From: Robinsoniella peoriensis
GTDB taxonomy: Bacteria > Bacillota > Clostridia > Lachnospirales > Lachnospiraceae
NCBI RefSeq assembly: GCF_000797495.1
Contig: NZ_JTGN01000004.1
Span: 310,001 to 374,000 of the forward strand
Length of the DNA stretch: 64,000 nt
Reading direction: 5' to 3'
The notes under the pieces: model-generated
Databases searched by the model: none
Seen by the model: only the letters and a program-made list of their open reading frames with translations
What the model was told of the DNA's origin: nothing
Program-made: the position numbers and the translations under genes
Shown here: positions 19,667 through 28,972 of the stretch, piece after piece
Position numbering within the stretch: position 1 is the stretch's first letter
Layout: every line of letters starts with the position of its first letter

Positions 19667-19861
19667 TTATCTTTGCAGGAGACGTAAGTCCTCCTGTGAA
19701 ATGTCTGTTATTTCTACCCAGTCATCCTGTGTGTTATGGTAGTAATAAGCCTTGCAGGATTTTGGGAACGTGACATTCCCCTTTGCATTAAGGCTGCAAT
19801 ATCTGCCCACCAAATCACACGCATTTAATTTATCAACTAAAAAGGAATTGTCACACTGCAA
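19667..19861 (-). CDS. small cysteine-containing hypothetical protein (possible 5'-truncated gene)
   Basis: 64 residues from a TTG at 19861, ending ISQEDLRLLQR. I do not recognise it. The reading frame stays open upstream through 19861-19920 (reading HDTVEIKGLRDCALQCLLQC), back into the end of the GH95 gene, without an ATG or Shine-Dalgarno site. It may therefore be the 3' part of a larger gene whose front was lost. Six cysteines are spread over the extended frame. It has its own downstream terminator at 19594-19636. It could also be non-coding 3' UTR of the GH95 gene. Confidence 0.4.
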   Translation of the reverse strand: MQCDNSFLVDKLNACDLVGRYCSLNAKGNVTFPKSCKAYYYHNTQDDWVEITDISQEDLRLLQR

Positions 19862-19923
19862 TAAACACTGCAGTGCGCAATCCCTTAGTCCCTTTATTTC
19901 AACCGTATCATGTCTTTCCGAGC

Positions 19924-22900
19924 TCAGAATGACTTGATTTTCTCTGATGCATACTGGAGGATGACAGCTGTATCGCTTCCGTCTGCCAATCCATCCCTAT
20001 TTACATCTGCTGTCTGGATTTGTACTTTTGAGAGTTGTTCCAGTTCCGCGCTGTATCTAAGCAGCTTTGCCGCATCCCGGGTATTCACCATACCGTTCTG
20101 GTCCACATCACCCATGAGGCGTACCTCCAGGATTTCTCCAACAAGTTTCTTCAAAATTTTCCCTATTTCATCTGCATCTGCGTTCTGATTCTCATACACA
20201 GCATGTGCACTGTCTGCCACTTCCCGGAGACCTTCCATACTGCTTTCCAGATATTTTCCGAACTCTTTCAGAATCTCATCCGCTTTATCCAGTGCGGCCT
20301 TCAACTCTTCTTTGTTTCCTTTTCTCACAAGGGAAATCATTGCCTCTGACAGGTTCCTATATGATTCATTGATGTCTGCTTCTTCTGCCTGTCCACTCTC
20401 CGCAATTTCCCTGGCCGCTTCCAGTGCGTCTCGAAGCTTCTGTACGCTTGCAGGTGTGTACTGATCTTCTTTCTCCAGAATCTCTTCTGCCGTCTGTATA
20501 AGGATGCCAAGTCTTGTGTCATCTTCTTTCACCAGCATAGACGTTACCGCAGTGAGCAGATTTGTGGTCGCATTGTTGATCGTTCCCTGGTCGGAACCGC
20601 TGTTTTCAAATATCTGCTGCGCTGCCAGAAGGGCTGTTCTGACCGCCTCCACACTTTTTTCTGTGTACTTTGACAAACTCTCTGTGTCTGCAAGTATCGC
20701 CTCTGTGCCTTCTATAGCTGCTTTCAATCCCACCTTCTGTGTCCCGTTTTCCAGCATATTACATGCAGTTATGAGTGCCAGAAAAGCTTCGTCAGCCTGT
20801 TTCTGATTGATATCCTGGTTTTCCATAAGTTCCTTGGCTGCGTATAATGCCTGCTCCACCGAAGCCCAGCTTTCCTCTGTGTAACATTTGTTTTCTTCCT
20901 GCTCTGCCGCCATACTTTCCGCCATAACAACCGCAAGTTTCAGGCTTGTCAGATCTGTATCTTCGGAAGGTTCCGGCATTTCTTCGCTGCTGCCGGTAAG
21001 CATATAGGTGCTTCCTGCTTCTGTGATGAAGGAAAACCTTCCCTCTTTTTCTCCGGTAGTTTCCACTTTTACCGGAGTTCCGTTCTGATCCGTAATAGAG
21101 ACACTCTTCCATCCTTTTCCCTGGACCGTACATTCACCTCCGTTATTGGATATGATTTGTGCTGTCTTCAATTCACCGTTCTCCCAGCTTTCACTGATTT
21201 CAAAGTTTCCTCTTGCAACCAGACCACTCACCGATCCGGAAACCCATTGATTCTCAGGAAGTGCAGGAAGCAGATTGATATATCCCGCATTCGACTGCAT
21301 AAGCATCTCAGCGACCCCACTGGTATATCCAAAGTTTCCGTCAATCTGAAAGGGTGGGTGAGCATCCCACAAATTGGTATAAACGCTGTTGTTAAAGTAG
21401 GAATTGATAATCTGGTAAGCACGGTTTCCGTCTCCGACTCTTGCCCATGTGTTCAGCCGCTGTGCCACACCCCATCCTGTTGCATCGTCACCTCTGTCGT
21501 TTAAGGATACTTTTGCCGCTTCCATATACTCCTCATTTTCCACTGTAATCAGATCTCCCGGATACAGTCCCAGAAGATGGGACATATGTCGGTGTCCCCC
21601 TGAATGATTAGGAATAGTGCCTGATGTGTTCTGTCCAAAGCTTGTCTCGTCATACCATTCTTTAATCTGTCCGCTGTCTCCGATTTCTATTGGTTTTAGT
21701 CCATCCATAAATTCTTTCCAGGTATCAATCTGTTCCTGCGATACTGTTCCCAGTTCTGTTTCGTTCAATATTTCTGCTGCCTCTATGCAATCGTTAAATA
21801 ACTGCCATACTAATGTATTTTCATATGTATTTCCCGCCGTATATGGACCATGTTCCGGGGAAAAAGCAGGTATTGTAACATAGCGCTCAGTTCCGTCTGG
21901 ATCCACTGCTTTTTTCAGAATGGACTGATAGAATTTTGCCTCCTCTTCCATCATAGGAAAGATTTCATTCTTCAGTTTGTTAACATCTCCTGAGTATTCA
22001 TATGCCTCATAAACATTCTGGAGCATCCAGGGAACACCTGCCGGTGACCACCCCCAGGAAAATGTCCAGCCCGGACAGGTCCAGCCAAAAGGCGTATTCT
22101 GGGTATTTGCTGTGAATCCATTCTGCTGTCCCTCTGAATTATCAACTCCGAAGTATACCTGGGCCGTCTGCCGTCCCGGTTCCCGCAGTCCCTCCATGTA
22201 CCGGATCATTGGTTCAGCACATTCTGCCATATTGGTCACATAAGTAGGCCAGTAATTCATCTGCATATTTACATTCAGGTGGTAATCTGATCCCCACATT
22301 ACCGGATCGTTGGCAGCACCGGAATTGTTCAGCCATACCCCCTGGAGATTGGCCGGTAGTTTATCCCCTTCTCTGGAGGATGCAATCTGCAGATAACGCC
22401 CGAACTGGAACATCAGGGTTTCCAGATAACTGCGTGCAGCGGCATCGGCGCTACCCTCCTTATAAGACGCCATTAACTGGTCCGCGGTCATACCTGTTTC
22501 CTGTTGACCCAGATCAATTTTTACTCTATCATAGATTTCTTTATAATCAGCAACTGCATCTTTCTTTACTGTTTCATATCCTTTTTGACATGCTCCCTCC
22601 AGAATCCCCTCCACACGCTGTGACAATTCCTCTGATGTTTCCCCTGTACGGTAAACCGGATAATTGTTGTCATAATCCGTTCCCGCTGACACGAAAATGT
22701 AAGCTTCCCTTGCACCTGTCACCGCAAGTGTGTCTGTGGTACCTGCCAGCGGTTCCACCTTTCCCTGTCCATCCGGCAAAACGACCTTCAGTCTTCCATT
22801 GAACTGCATTCCATTATCCCTGAGTTTACCGGAAACGATAATACTGTCCCCTGATGCTTCATAAAGAACATCCTTACCCAGGCTTTCCGCATTTTTTTCG

Positions 22901-24450
22901 GGCTGATCTATGGGGAAATTAACCTCAAATTCCAGTGGACGCATCTGCGTATCCTCCCCAGCGCCTTCTGCCTTTTCTGCAGTCAGCTTCATCGCAATGA
23001 CCCCATCGGGATAGCTGGCAAGATATTCTCTGTGATAATGTGTGTTATCCCTGTCAAATGAGACCTCTGCGATGGAGTTGTCCAGATTTAGCTCCCTGCT
23101 GTAATTCGTTACTTCCGTATGCTCAGGACGGGGGAGCTCCGCCTCCATATCGTAAGGGTTGACTGCAATACCGTCAAAGGATACCTTACTTCCCTCCACA
23201 CCCCTGATTTTCAGAGTATGCTTTGTGTTCTCCAGGTTGTTCACCTGCAGCTGGCATCTGCGGCTGTAGTAATCAGAGTAGGTATTGACTGCCGTGTATT
23301 CCTCTGAGTCATCCAATGCATATTCAAATGTACCTACCTGAAAACTCATAGCGCCAAACAGCTTAAATCCCGTTCCCGTAAATGTGTAGGTCAGTGAAGC
23401 ATCCTTCGCTTTATCGCCATCCACATAGACTTCGTCTGTTCCAAACCAGGAATTCCCGTCAGATTCCTCTGTACGGTCCCATCGTTTCCATTCTCCTGTA
23501 AATTCCAGACCTTCTTCGGGTGCTTCCACATTCCAGTTTACATTTGTCTCTCCAAACAAAACCTTCAGGTAATCAAAAGATGTTTTCTGTGCTCCACTTT
23601 CATGTTTCAGAGACTCAAATGTGAGAACATGCTTGCCGTATTCCAAATCACTTACTTCAAAAAGTACCTGATTTTCCATTTTTTCAGAAGCATTCATAGT
23701 TCCTGAATCTACCACTTCTCCGTCCACGGTTACCCTGTAGTCTCCCATATTGGAAGCCTTTACCCCAATCATCTGCATTCCGGTTCCCTGAAAGTTCACT
23801 GTAAAAGTACCCGGTGCCTCATTGTAATGCTCTGAACCCGCCTCCCAGGAGCCCTGGTCCCATCTTTTCCATCCATCTCCATATCGAATACGGTCGCTGG
23901 TATCGCTGATAACACCATCAGAAGATTCTGGTTCATACATATAATCTCTGTTAAAATCCAGATAAATATCTCCCCATGCCTGATAAGCCCCGTATTCCCT
24001 GCTCTCTTTTCCAACCAGGGAATCACACATGGAAGCCGCATTTCCATCTCCGTTTAGAAATGCATTCTGCACAGACTGCATATATTCAGCCATAGGCTGA
24101 CCGTTTACTTCCTCAATGTTCCCACCGGTATAGGGCTCTGTCTCTGAGGGTCCTCCATTCCACATTTCCTTGTGATTGAAAGTAAGATGTTCTTTCTCAA
24201 TCTCTCCATAGACATTTGCACCCATGTAAGAATTTCCTATAGGAAACGATAACTGCTGCCACCGTTCCGTATCACTATCCCCACCACTTACATGCCCCTG
24301 TGATACCGGTTCATCAAATACAATACTCATCGGAGCCTGATTAACCTTTTGATACGCAGCCTGCACAGATACACTGCCGCTAAAAGGAATTGATGCAACT
24401 GTCAATACAATTGCCATACCCTTGCTAATCCCTCTTTCTCTACTCTTCAT
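19924..24450 (-). CDS. secreted GH95 alpha-L-fucosidase/alpha-L-galactosidase with FIVAR repeats and dockerin
   Basis: About 1508 residues. Signal peptide (cleavage near VQAAYQ), GH95 N-terminal beta domain (SYMGANVYGEIEKEHLTFNH) interrupted by two inserted carbohydrate-binding-like sandwiches (about 195-305 and 310-440), then the (alpha/alpha)6 catalytic domain. It shows SPEHGP (candidate acid Glu), HLNVNMQMNYWP (catalytic Asn pair region) and QIDGNFG (Asp). After it come about four FIVAR-like helical repeats (about 1165-1440) and a C-terminal type I dockerin with duplicated calcium loops GDVDQNGMVNTRDA and ADVNRDGLADGSDT. GH95 removes alpha-1,2-linked L-fucose or L-galactose. The dockerin implies docking to a cohesin protein; none is in the window. 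The start at 24450 has GGAGG 5 bases upstream, so the ATG at 24462 is unlikely. Confidence 0.93.
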   Translation of the reverse strand: MKSRERGISKGMAIVLTVASIPFSGSVSVQAAYQKVNQAPMSIVFDEPVSQGHVSGGDSDTERWQQLSFPIGNSYMGANVYGEIEKEHLTFNHKEMWNGGPSETEPYTGGNIEEVNGQPMAEYMQSVQNAFLNGDGNAASMCDSLVGKESREYGAYQAWGDIYLDFNRDYMYEPESSDGVISDTSDRIRYGDGWKRWDQGSWEAGSEHYNEAPGTFTVNFQGTGMQMIGVKASNMGDYRVTVDGEVVDSGTMNASEKMENQVLFEVSDLEYGKHVLTFESLKHESGAQKTSFDYLKVLFGETNVNWNVEAPEEGLEFTGEWKRWDRTEESDGNSWFGTDEVYVDGDKAKDASLTYTFTGTGFKLFGAMSFQVGTFEYALDDSEEYTAVNTYSDYYSRRCQLQVNNLENTKHTLKIRGVEGSKVSFDGIAVNPYDMEAELPRPEHTEVTNYSRELNLDNSIAEVSFDRDNTHYHREYLASYPDGVIAMKLTAEKAEGAGEDTQMRPLEFEVNFPIDQPEKNAESLGKDVLYEASGDSIIVSGKLRDNGMQFNGRLKVVLPDGQGKVEPLAGTTDTLAVTGAREAYIFVSAGTDYDNNYPVYRTGETSEELSQRVEGILEGACQKGYETVKKDAVADYKEIYDRVKIDLGQQETGMTADQLMASYKEGSADAAARSYLETLMFQFGRYLQIASSREGDKLPANLQGVWLNNSGAANDPVMWGSDYHLNVNMQMNYWPTYVTNMAECAEPMIRYMEGLREPGRQTAQVYFGVDNSEGQQNGFTANTQNTPFGWTCPGWTFSWGWSPAGVPWMLQNVYEAYEYSGDVNKLKNEIFPMMEEEAKFYQSILKKAVDPDGTERYVTIPAFSPEHGPYTAGNTYENTLVWQLFNDCIEAAEILNETELGTVSQEQIDTWKEFMDGLKPIEIGDSGQIKEWYDETSFGQNTSGTIPNHSGGHRHMSHLLGLYPGDLITVENEEYMEAAKVSLNDRGDDATGWGVAQRLNTWARVGDGNRAYQIINSYFNNSVYTNLWDAHPPFQIDGNFGYTSGVAEMLMQSNAGYINLLPALPENQWVSGSVSGLVARGNFEISESWENGELKTAQIISNNGGECTVQGKGWKSVSITDQNGTPVKVETTGEKEGRFSFITEAGSTYMLTGSSEEMPEPSEDTDLTSLKLAVVMAESMAAEQEENKCYTEESWASVEQALYAAKELMENQDINQKQADEAFLALITACNMLENGTQKVGLKAAIEGTEAILADTESLSKYTEKSVEAVRTALLAAQQIFENSGSDQGTINNATTNLLTAVTSMLVKEDDTRLGILIQTAEEILEKEDQYTPASVQKLRDALEAAREIAESGQAEEADINESYRNLSEAMISLVRKGNKEELKAALDKADEILKEFGKYLESSMEGLREVADSAHAVYENQNADADEIGKILKKLVGEILEVRLMGDVDQNGMVNTRDAAKLLRYSAELEQLSKVQIQTADVNRDGLADGSDTAVILQYASEKIKSF

Positions 24451-24826
24451 AATTTCCTCCATTCTACTATAATTTATTTATGATTATTAATGCTATCATA
24501 TGGGCAATAAACAATTCTAATCTTATAGTAGCGCGGTATTAGAAATTTCTTTAGTACTTTCTTGACCAAATTTTTCAATTTTTTAATGTGATTGTTGAGT
24601 TTTAGAATTTATTTATGAATTTAGTATTTTGTTAAGGATGCTAATCACAAAAAACCATTTCATAAGCTATAAGGGGGAAAGCCCAGATTCTTCCCAGTCT
24701 CTGGTTCGGTTGGTGATTGCTCCACCTCCTATTGCTACCCTGCATCCGCTCCTTCGTCTGCCCCGGCAAGCCCTGTGGCTATGTATTATTGATTCTTTAG
24801 TTCTCATGCTGTATGCACTTGAAAAG
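24451..24826. other. gene-free gap between GH95 gene and cupin operon end
   Basis: The half next to the GH95 gene is AT-rich and should hold its promoter, though no convincing -35/-10 pair stands out. From about 24670 to 24785 the sequence is noticeably GC-richer, without a convincing reading frame or a clear U-tract terminator for the cupin operon. I see no RNA gene in it. Confidence 0.5.
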
Positions 24827-26041
24827 CTATTTCAAAACCAACTCTGGATTTTCAGCAAAGTGTTTTAGAATTACAATGTTTTCCGTGGATGACTCATTGA
24901 TAATTTCTACTCCTTCTTTTGCAGCACGTTCTGTCACGAAAAATTCATCATTTGTCAATTCGCCCAGATGAATCAGAGACGGTGTTTCCAATTTCCACTG
25001 TCCAAATGTTCCATGTCCCTCCAAACAGATAATACCGTAGGCAGCCGCATCTTTGATTACCACTTTCTGTCCCGGAAATACAGTTAAGCGCTTTGCAGAA
25101 ACGGTACTGCATTTATAGCAGATCCATTCCTCTAAATACCCTTCTGACAGCATATCTTCTACCACTCTCACCGGTTTTGGCCTCATATAATGTTTCTTAT
25201 GGAAATCTGCATCTGTATTTTCCTCCCAGTCAATCACGTCCAGCAAATATTCATAGTTTCCGACTTCTTCTTCAGGAGTGTTCTTCCACAGCAAATCTTC
25301 TCCGATTACCTGACCGTTTAGCAGTACTGACTGATACATTGCATACACGTCTGAGGCAAACTGCGGTTCATAGGTACAGAGACTTCCGGGAGCATGCATC
25401 ACTCCAGGGGGAACATCAAATCCTATATCCAGTTCTAATTTATAAGCTCTGGATAAACCAAGAATATTATTGTCTCCTTTGGTGAAATTTTTGAGTACAT
25501 CTAATACTTCTTCTTTTTCAGTTTCCGGATTAAATCCAAAGAAAGTAAAAGGAAACTCTCCACCATGGTTATTAACCTGGGATGGAAAGAAATACATCTC
25601 CGGCTTGCCGGAAGCCCCTACCCTGGCTGCGTGTTCTGCCCGGTGATGAATATGGTGAGGAAGAGGCCCTGCATTGTCAAAGAATTTGGAAAACATGGGC
25701 CACCCCCTATACTTCTCCCACAGATAATCGCCCACGATTTCTGCTCCCAAAAGCTCTATGGCGTCCTTCAGGAGGATTTTTTCTTTGCCTTCCTGATCCA
25801 CCACAATATAACTCATGCCTTCATCTTCTGGTGTCCCTTCTCCGTTTTCCGCCCAGGTTGTGGATGCAAACCATCTTTCATCGATACCGCCCCTCTCTGC
25901 CCCCAGTGCATAGTAATCATCCGGATGCAGCTTAATCCTCTTTCCTGGTCTGCAAAATGACCTGGGAACCCAGGTAGGTGCCAACCGGAAGATACCTTTT
26001 CCTTTCTGTAATGCTTTTACTGCTAATTCCTTTTTCTCCAT
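24827..26041 (-). CDS. cupin protein, mannose-6-phosphate isomerase-like (putative sugar isomerase)
   Basis: About 404 residues. PLPHHIHHRAEHA (about residues 127-139) is a His-rich metal site, with KPEMYFFPSQVNNHGGEFPF following and PPGVMHAPGS (about 213) further on, as in type I phosphomannose isomerase-like cupins; a second cupin core lies near the C-terminus (GQKVVIKDAAAYGIICLEGHG). The family is metal-dependent and often isomerises sugars, but the substrate here is unknown. ATG 26041 is used: its first bases overlap the TGA of the preceding 50-codon ORF (TGATG), so translation is coupled. It is the last gene of the second sugar operon. Cytoplasmic. Confidence 0.78.
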   Translation of the reverse strand: MEKKELAVKALQKGKGIFRLAPTWVPRSFCRPGKRIKLHPDDYYALGAERGGIDERWFASTTWAENGEGTPEDEGMSYIVVDQEGKEKILLKDAIELLGAEIVGDYLWEKYRGWPMFSKFFDNAGPLPHHIHHRAEHAARVGASGKPEMYFFPSQVNNHGGEFPFTFFGFNPETEKEEVLDVLKNFTKGDNNILGLSRAYKLELDIGFDVPPGVMHAPGSLCTYEPQFASDVYAMYQSVLLNGQVIGEDLLWKNTPEEEVGNYEYLLDVIDWEENTDADFHKKHYMRPKPVRVVEDMLSEGYLEEWICYKCSTVSAKRLTVFPGQKVVIKDAAAYGIICLEGHGTFGQWKLETPSLIHLGELTNDEFFVTERAAKEGVEIINESSTENIVILKHFAENPELVLK

Positions 26042-26193
26042 CAATATCCTTCCTTTCTAGAGTACTCTGCCCTTTCCTTGTACAAGGCAATCTTTTCTTT
26101 CTCTTCTAAAATTTCCGCCGTAAATGTAAACATCTTTGTTTCTTTTGGTTTTCCCATATAGGCAGAAAGCTTTTCCCGATCAGATAACTTCAT
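26041..26193 (-). CDS. 50-residue micro-ORF coupled to the cupin gene
   Basis: ATG 26193 to TGA 26041 encodes a charged, mostly helical peptide starting MKLSDREKLSAYMGKPKETK and ending SRKEGY. It is below common gene-caller length limits. Its start lies 14 bases inside the YesL gene, and its stop overlaps the cupin ATG as TGATG, while GAAAGGAAGG at its 3' end supplies the cupin ribosome site. This double overlap is what is expected of a real translated link in an operon. No signal peptide or membrane segment. Not recognised; it could be a subunit or accessory of the cupin enzyme, or only a coupling leader. Confidence 0.62.
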   Translation of the reverse strand: MKLSDREKLSAYMGKPKETKMFTFTAEILEEKEKIALYKERAEYSRKEGY

Positions 26194-26821
26194 GTTTTAA
26201 TTCCGTTGCCCTTAACACACCATATTTCTGAAAAACATACCGGTATATGACGCTCATCATATAAGAAATACCTGCCACACCTATAAAAAGCAGCAGCAGC
26301 GCCGCTGGAAGTGGATAGTACAGTGTGACAGCTATCAGGATACCACTCCCTAAGAGCAGCACTCCCGTCCAGGGTAGTGCCGCCACACCAAGGAAGGCTG
26401 ATTTCTTCAGCAAACTTCCAAGTTTCCTGTCACCAGTCCATGCCAGAAGGGGAAAGGCAAAAACCGTACAGGCCAGGAAAAATACCTCTCCAATCATACT
26501 CCCTGCTACAATTACACTACTTCCCACCTGAAAGCCACTTGCAAAGAGCGCACAGAGCAGTGTCTGTACAGTCAGAAATAATAACCAGAGCTTTGTACTC
26601 TCTTTTTGATTTTTGGCAAAGTATCGGATATACGTTCTGACTACATAAGCTTCCTTATCCTCTGTCATTTCGATCAGGACATCAAATAATGCTGTAGTGG
26701 ATGCCCCGATTGTAATAATCGGCAGGGAACAAATCATCCACATGAGATTCAACAGCAGAAGGTCTGCTGCCTTTGACATAAATTGATTGAACTTCCCATC
26801 CAGTGCAAATAATTTTTCCAT
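26180..26821 (-). CDS. YesL/DUF624 family membrane protein
   Basis: About 213 residues with five to six hydrophobic segments. The opening MEKLFALDGKFNQFMSKAAD and LLLNLMWMICSLPIITIGAS is the DUF624 signature found in YesL of the Bacillus rhamnogalacturonan cluster and in many YesMN-controlled sugar loci. Its role is not established; a part in transporter or sensor function is assumed from constant context. ATG 26821 has AAGGAGG 6 bases upstream and is preferred to 26827. It follows the GHL6 gene by 22 bases and overlaps the micro-ORF by 14 bases. Confidence 0.9.
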   Translation of the reverse strand: MEKLFALDGKFNQFMSKAADLLLLNLMWMICSLPIITIGASTTALFDVLIEMTEDKEAYVVRTYIRYFAKNQKESTKLWLLFLTVQTLLCALFASGFQVGSSVIVAGSMIGEVFFLACTVFAFPLLAWTGDRKLGSLLKKSAFLGVAALPWTGVLLLGSGILIAVTLYYPLPAALLLLFIGVAGISYMMSVIYRYVFQKYGVLRATELKHEVI

Positions 26822-26843
26822 AAGCATCCTCCTTCACAACTTT

Positions 26844-28970
26844 TTACCACTGAATCTGTAACATGGCAAAAACAGATATTTTATCCAGATGTATCTTTAA
26901 ACATCCGTCTTCATAGCAGTAAGGTATTTCTTTTTTCTCCAGCAGCATGCATACATTTGCCGGTTTCACAGGTGTATTGAGTGCAATGACGATATCATGG
27001 GTGTCTGCAATGGTATAACCGTTTCTGGTTTCAATCAGCCCCACTAACAGGGATTTAGCCGGTTTATCTTCGAAGATTATACTCTCTACTGTTTCACTTG
27101 CTTCTACCTGAATGGAAAACGCACCACCGGCAAGCATTTTCATTATATTTATAAATACCTCTCCATGCTGGTACCTCTCAGCTCTTTCAAGAGGCAGGGC
27201 AGACCATATGACCTTTCCTTTCCCGCAGGTGGTATACAGCATACCCGGCATCTCTGTCTCTATTCCAGGAGGATTTGCGTGTATGGTAGAAAATGGATAT
27301 GCATCTGAATTTACGTCCACATATTCCTCCTCATGAACATCCGTAGGGAACATAGACCAGTGAATGCCTGGTTTTGTATAGGGGAACGTCAATGTTGCCA
27401 TTTTAGTTCCCATGTATCCTGGTTTTAATTTTACTGCCGGTTCAAACATCACAAGCGGATATTTTCTGGTACTATATCCTTCCATAATCCCCGATTCCCC
27501 GCAGGGTGCCAGATATGTCATTCTTCCATCTGTATACCCATCCATTTCTGTATGAAAGAATTTCTGCAGGAGCCTGTTATCTGTGTAACCGCTTAAATAC
27601 AGATTTCCTCCATCACGCACATAAGATATCACATCCGAGATTTCTTCTTCAGAAAGCCCTGGCGCATCCATAATTGCCAGAACCGGATGTTTCTGTATTT
27701 CCTCATGCCTCCAGTTATTTACAATTCCATAGGGAATATGATGGGATGCCAGGATATCAGAAGCTCCCATCAATGCATCGAAATGAGGCATGGTACCTGC
27801 GCTGCCTTTATCCCTGTCCAGGCGATGATCCATTACATGAATTCCCTCTTGCCTGGGGTCATATTTTCCGTTTAAATTGAAATATAAGCTGATATCAAAG
27901 GATAGTTCTCCTTCTGTCATGTAAGGCTCATATTCTTTCATTTCCCCGTAGATTTTTCCAATCAGTTCGTATACCCGCTCATCCATGGTTCCCAGGGGGT
28001 CAATGGCATCAATCAACAGGCTGGCTCCGTGATGAAGATATGTCATGGCTACACATTGCCGAAGCTGGTCATAGGATTTCATAGAAGTATGTTCCGCGAG
28101 GGTTGGATAGCATCTGCTTGTCATATACTGGAAAGGTCTGTTCTTGGTAAGATGGTACCAGGCTTTACAAGCAAAGGACTGCTGCCTGATTCCTCCGTAT
28201 AAGTCCGTGCCAATATAATCACTTGCCATAGATACATTTTCGTTATTTCCAAATCTCCAAAATGCAATGGAGTTTCCATACTGATGCTCTACGGTTGCTT
28301 CGGGAGAATACTTATGTACTTCATCGGTGCAGAGGAATGCAAATTCCTTTATCCACTCATGGCGCTCCTGGTCAAAGGCCAGCCATTTCTCATCGTTCCA
28401 GTCCACTATTTCGGGCATTGGCTCCTGATGTTTTTCTCTCCAGCGCTTCTGGCATGATTTGCAATAACATACCTCCGGCCAAAAGGTCATATCAAAGAAT
28501 ACACCTTCAAACTGGAAATACTGGGAGAATTCCCGAATCTGTGCTTTCACAAACTCCCGGTATTCTTCATTGTTGGGACAGCACAACCCATACCGCCCTC
28601 CATTCGATCTGGAATCCTGTCCATTTGCATCCTTCATTCTCCACTCCGGATGGCGTTCATATTCCCGGTTATTGAAAATGATGCTATAATACAGAACCGT
28701 TGGCATTTCTGCCTCCCGGCACATATCAAAAACCTGCTTTACCATGTCTTCTTTTCCATGGAATGCTTTGTGCATGATGCCAGTCTTTGTAGGCCAGTAA
28801 CAGAGCCCCACATGAGACTGCACGTATATCATCGGTGCTGTAATTTCAGCTTTTTTCAATAGTTCAAAATACTTCTTGGGGTCATATTGGGACAGGAATT
28901 CTTCATTCCAATCTTCAATATGCATGTCCAGTAATGTTCTTCGGTAATGCTTCTTATACCATTTATCCAT
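26844..28970 (-). CDS. GHL6-type glycoside-hydrolase-like protein with amidotransferase-like domain
   Basis: About 708 residues, cytoplasmic. The N-terminal half is a TIM barrel of the hypothetical glycosyl hydrolase 6 / alpha-fucosidase-like type: CCPNNEEYREFVKAQI, then GVFFDMTFWPEVCYCKSCQKRW (about residues 160-181) with a candidate catalytic Asp and a CYCKSC cluster. The second half (about 390-600) resembles the class I glutamine-amidotransferase-like or beta-galactosidase trimerisation fold (LAIMDAPGLSEEEISDVISY), then a small beta domain. ATG 28970 has GGAGG 5 bases upstream, and only two bases separate it from the preceding stop. Activity for this group is largely unassigned; the operon suggests a glycoside whose sugar is then oxidised. 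Confidence 0.8.
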   Translation of the reverse strand: MDKWYKKHYRRTLLDMHIEDWNEEFLSQYDPKKYFELLKKAEITAPMIYVQSHVGLCYWPTKTGIMHKAFHGKEDMVKQVFDMCREAEMPTVLYYSIIFNNREYERHPEWRMKDANGQDSRSNGGRYGLCCPNNEEYREFVKAQIREFSQYFQFEGVFFDMTFWPEVCYCKSCQKRWREKHQEPMPEIVDWNDEKWLAFDQERHEWIKEFAFLCTDEVHKYSPEATVEHQYGNSIAFWRFGNNENVSMASDYIGTDLYGGIRQQSFACKAWYHLTKNRPFQYMTSRCYPTLAEHTSMKSYDQLRQCVAMTYLHHGASLLIDAIDPLGTMDERVYELIGKIYGEMKEYEPYMTEGELSFDISLYFNLNGKYDPRQEGIHVMDHRLDRDKGSAGTMPHFDALMGASDILASHHIPYGIVNNWRHEEIQKHPVLAIMDAPGLSEEEISDVISYVRDGGNLYLSGYTDNRLLQKFFHTEMDGYTDGRMTYLAPCGESGIMEGYSTRKYPLVMFEPAVKLKPGYMGTKMATLTFPYTKPGIHWSMFPTDVHEEEYVDVNSDAYPFSTIHANPPGIETEMPGMLYTTCGKGKVIWSALPLERAERYQHGEVFINIMKMLAGGAFSIQVEASETVESIIFEDKPAKSLLVGLIETRNGYTIADTHDIVIALNTPVKPANVCMLLEKKEIPYCYEDGCLKIHLDKISVFAMLQIQW

Positions 28971-28972
28971 AA

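Noticed and set aside
24629-24868. 79-codon plus-strand ORF
   Set aside because: Crosses from the GC-rich block into the cupin gene in antisense; no family features or ribosome site.
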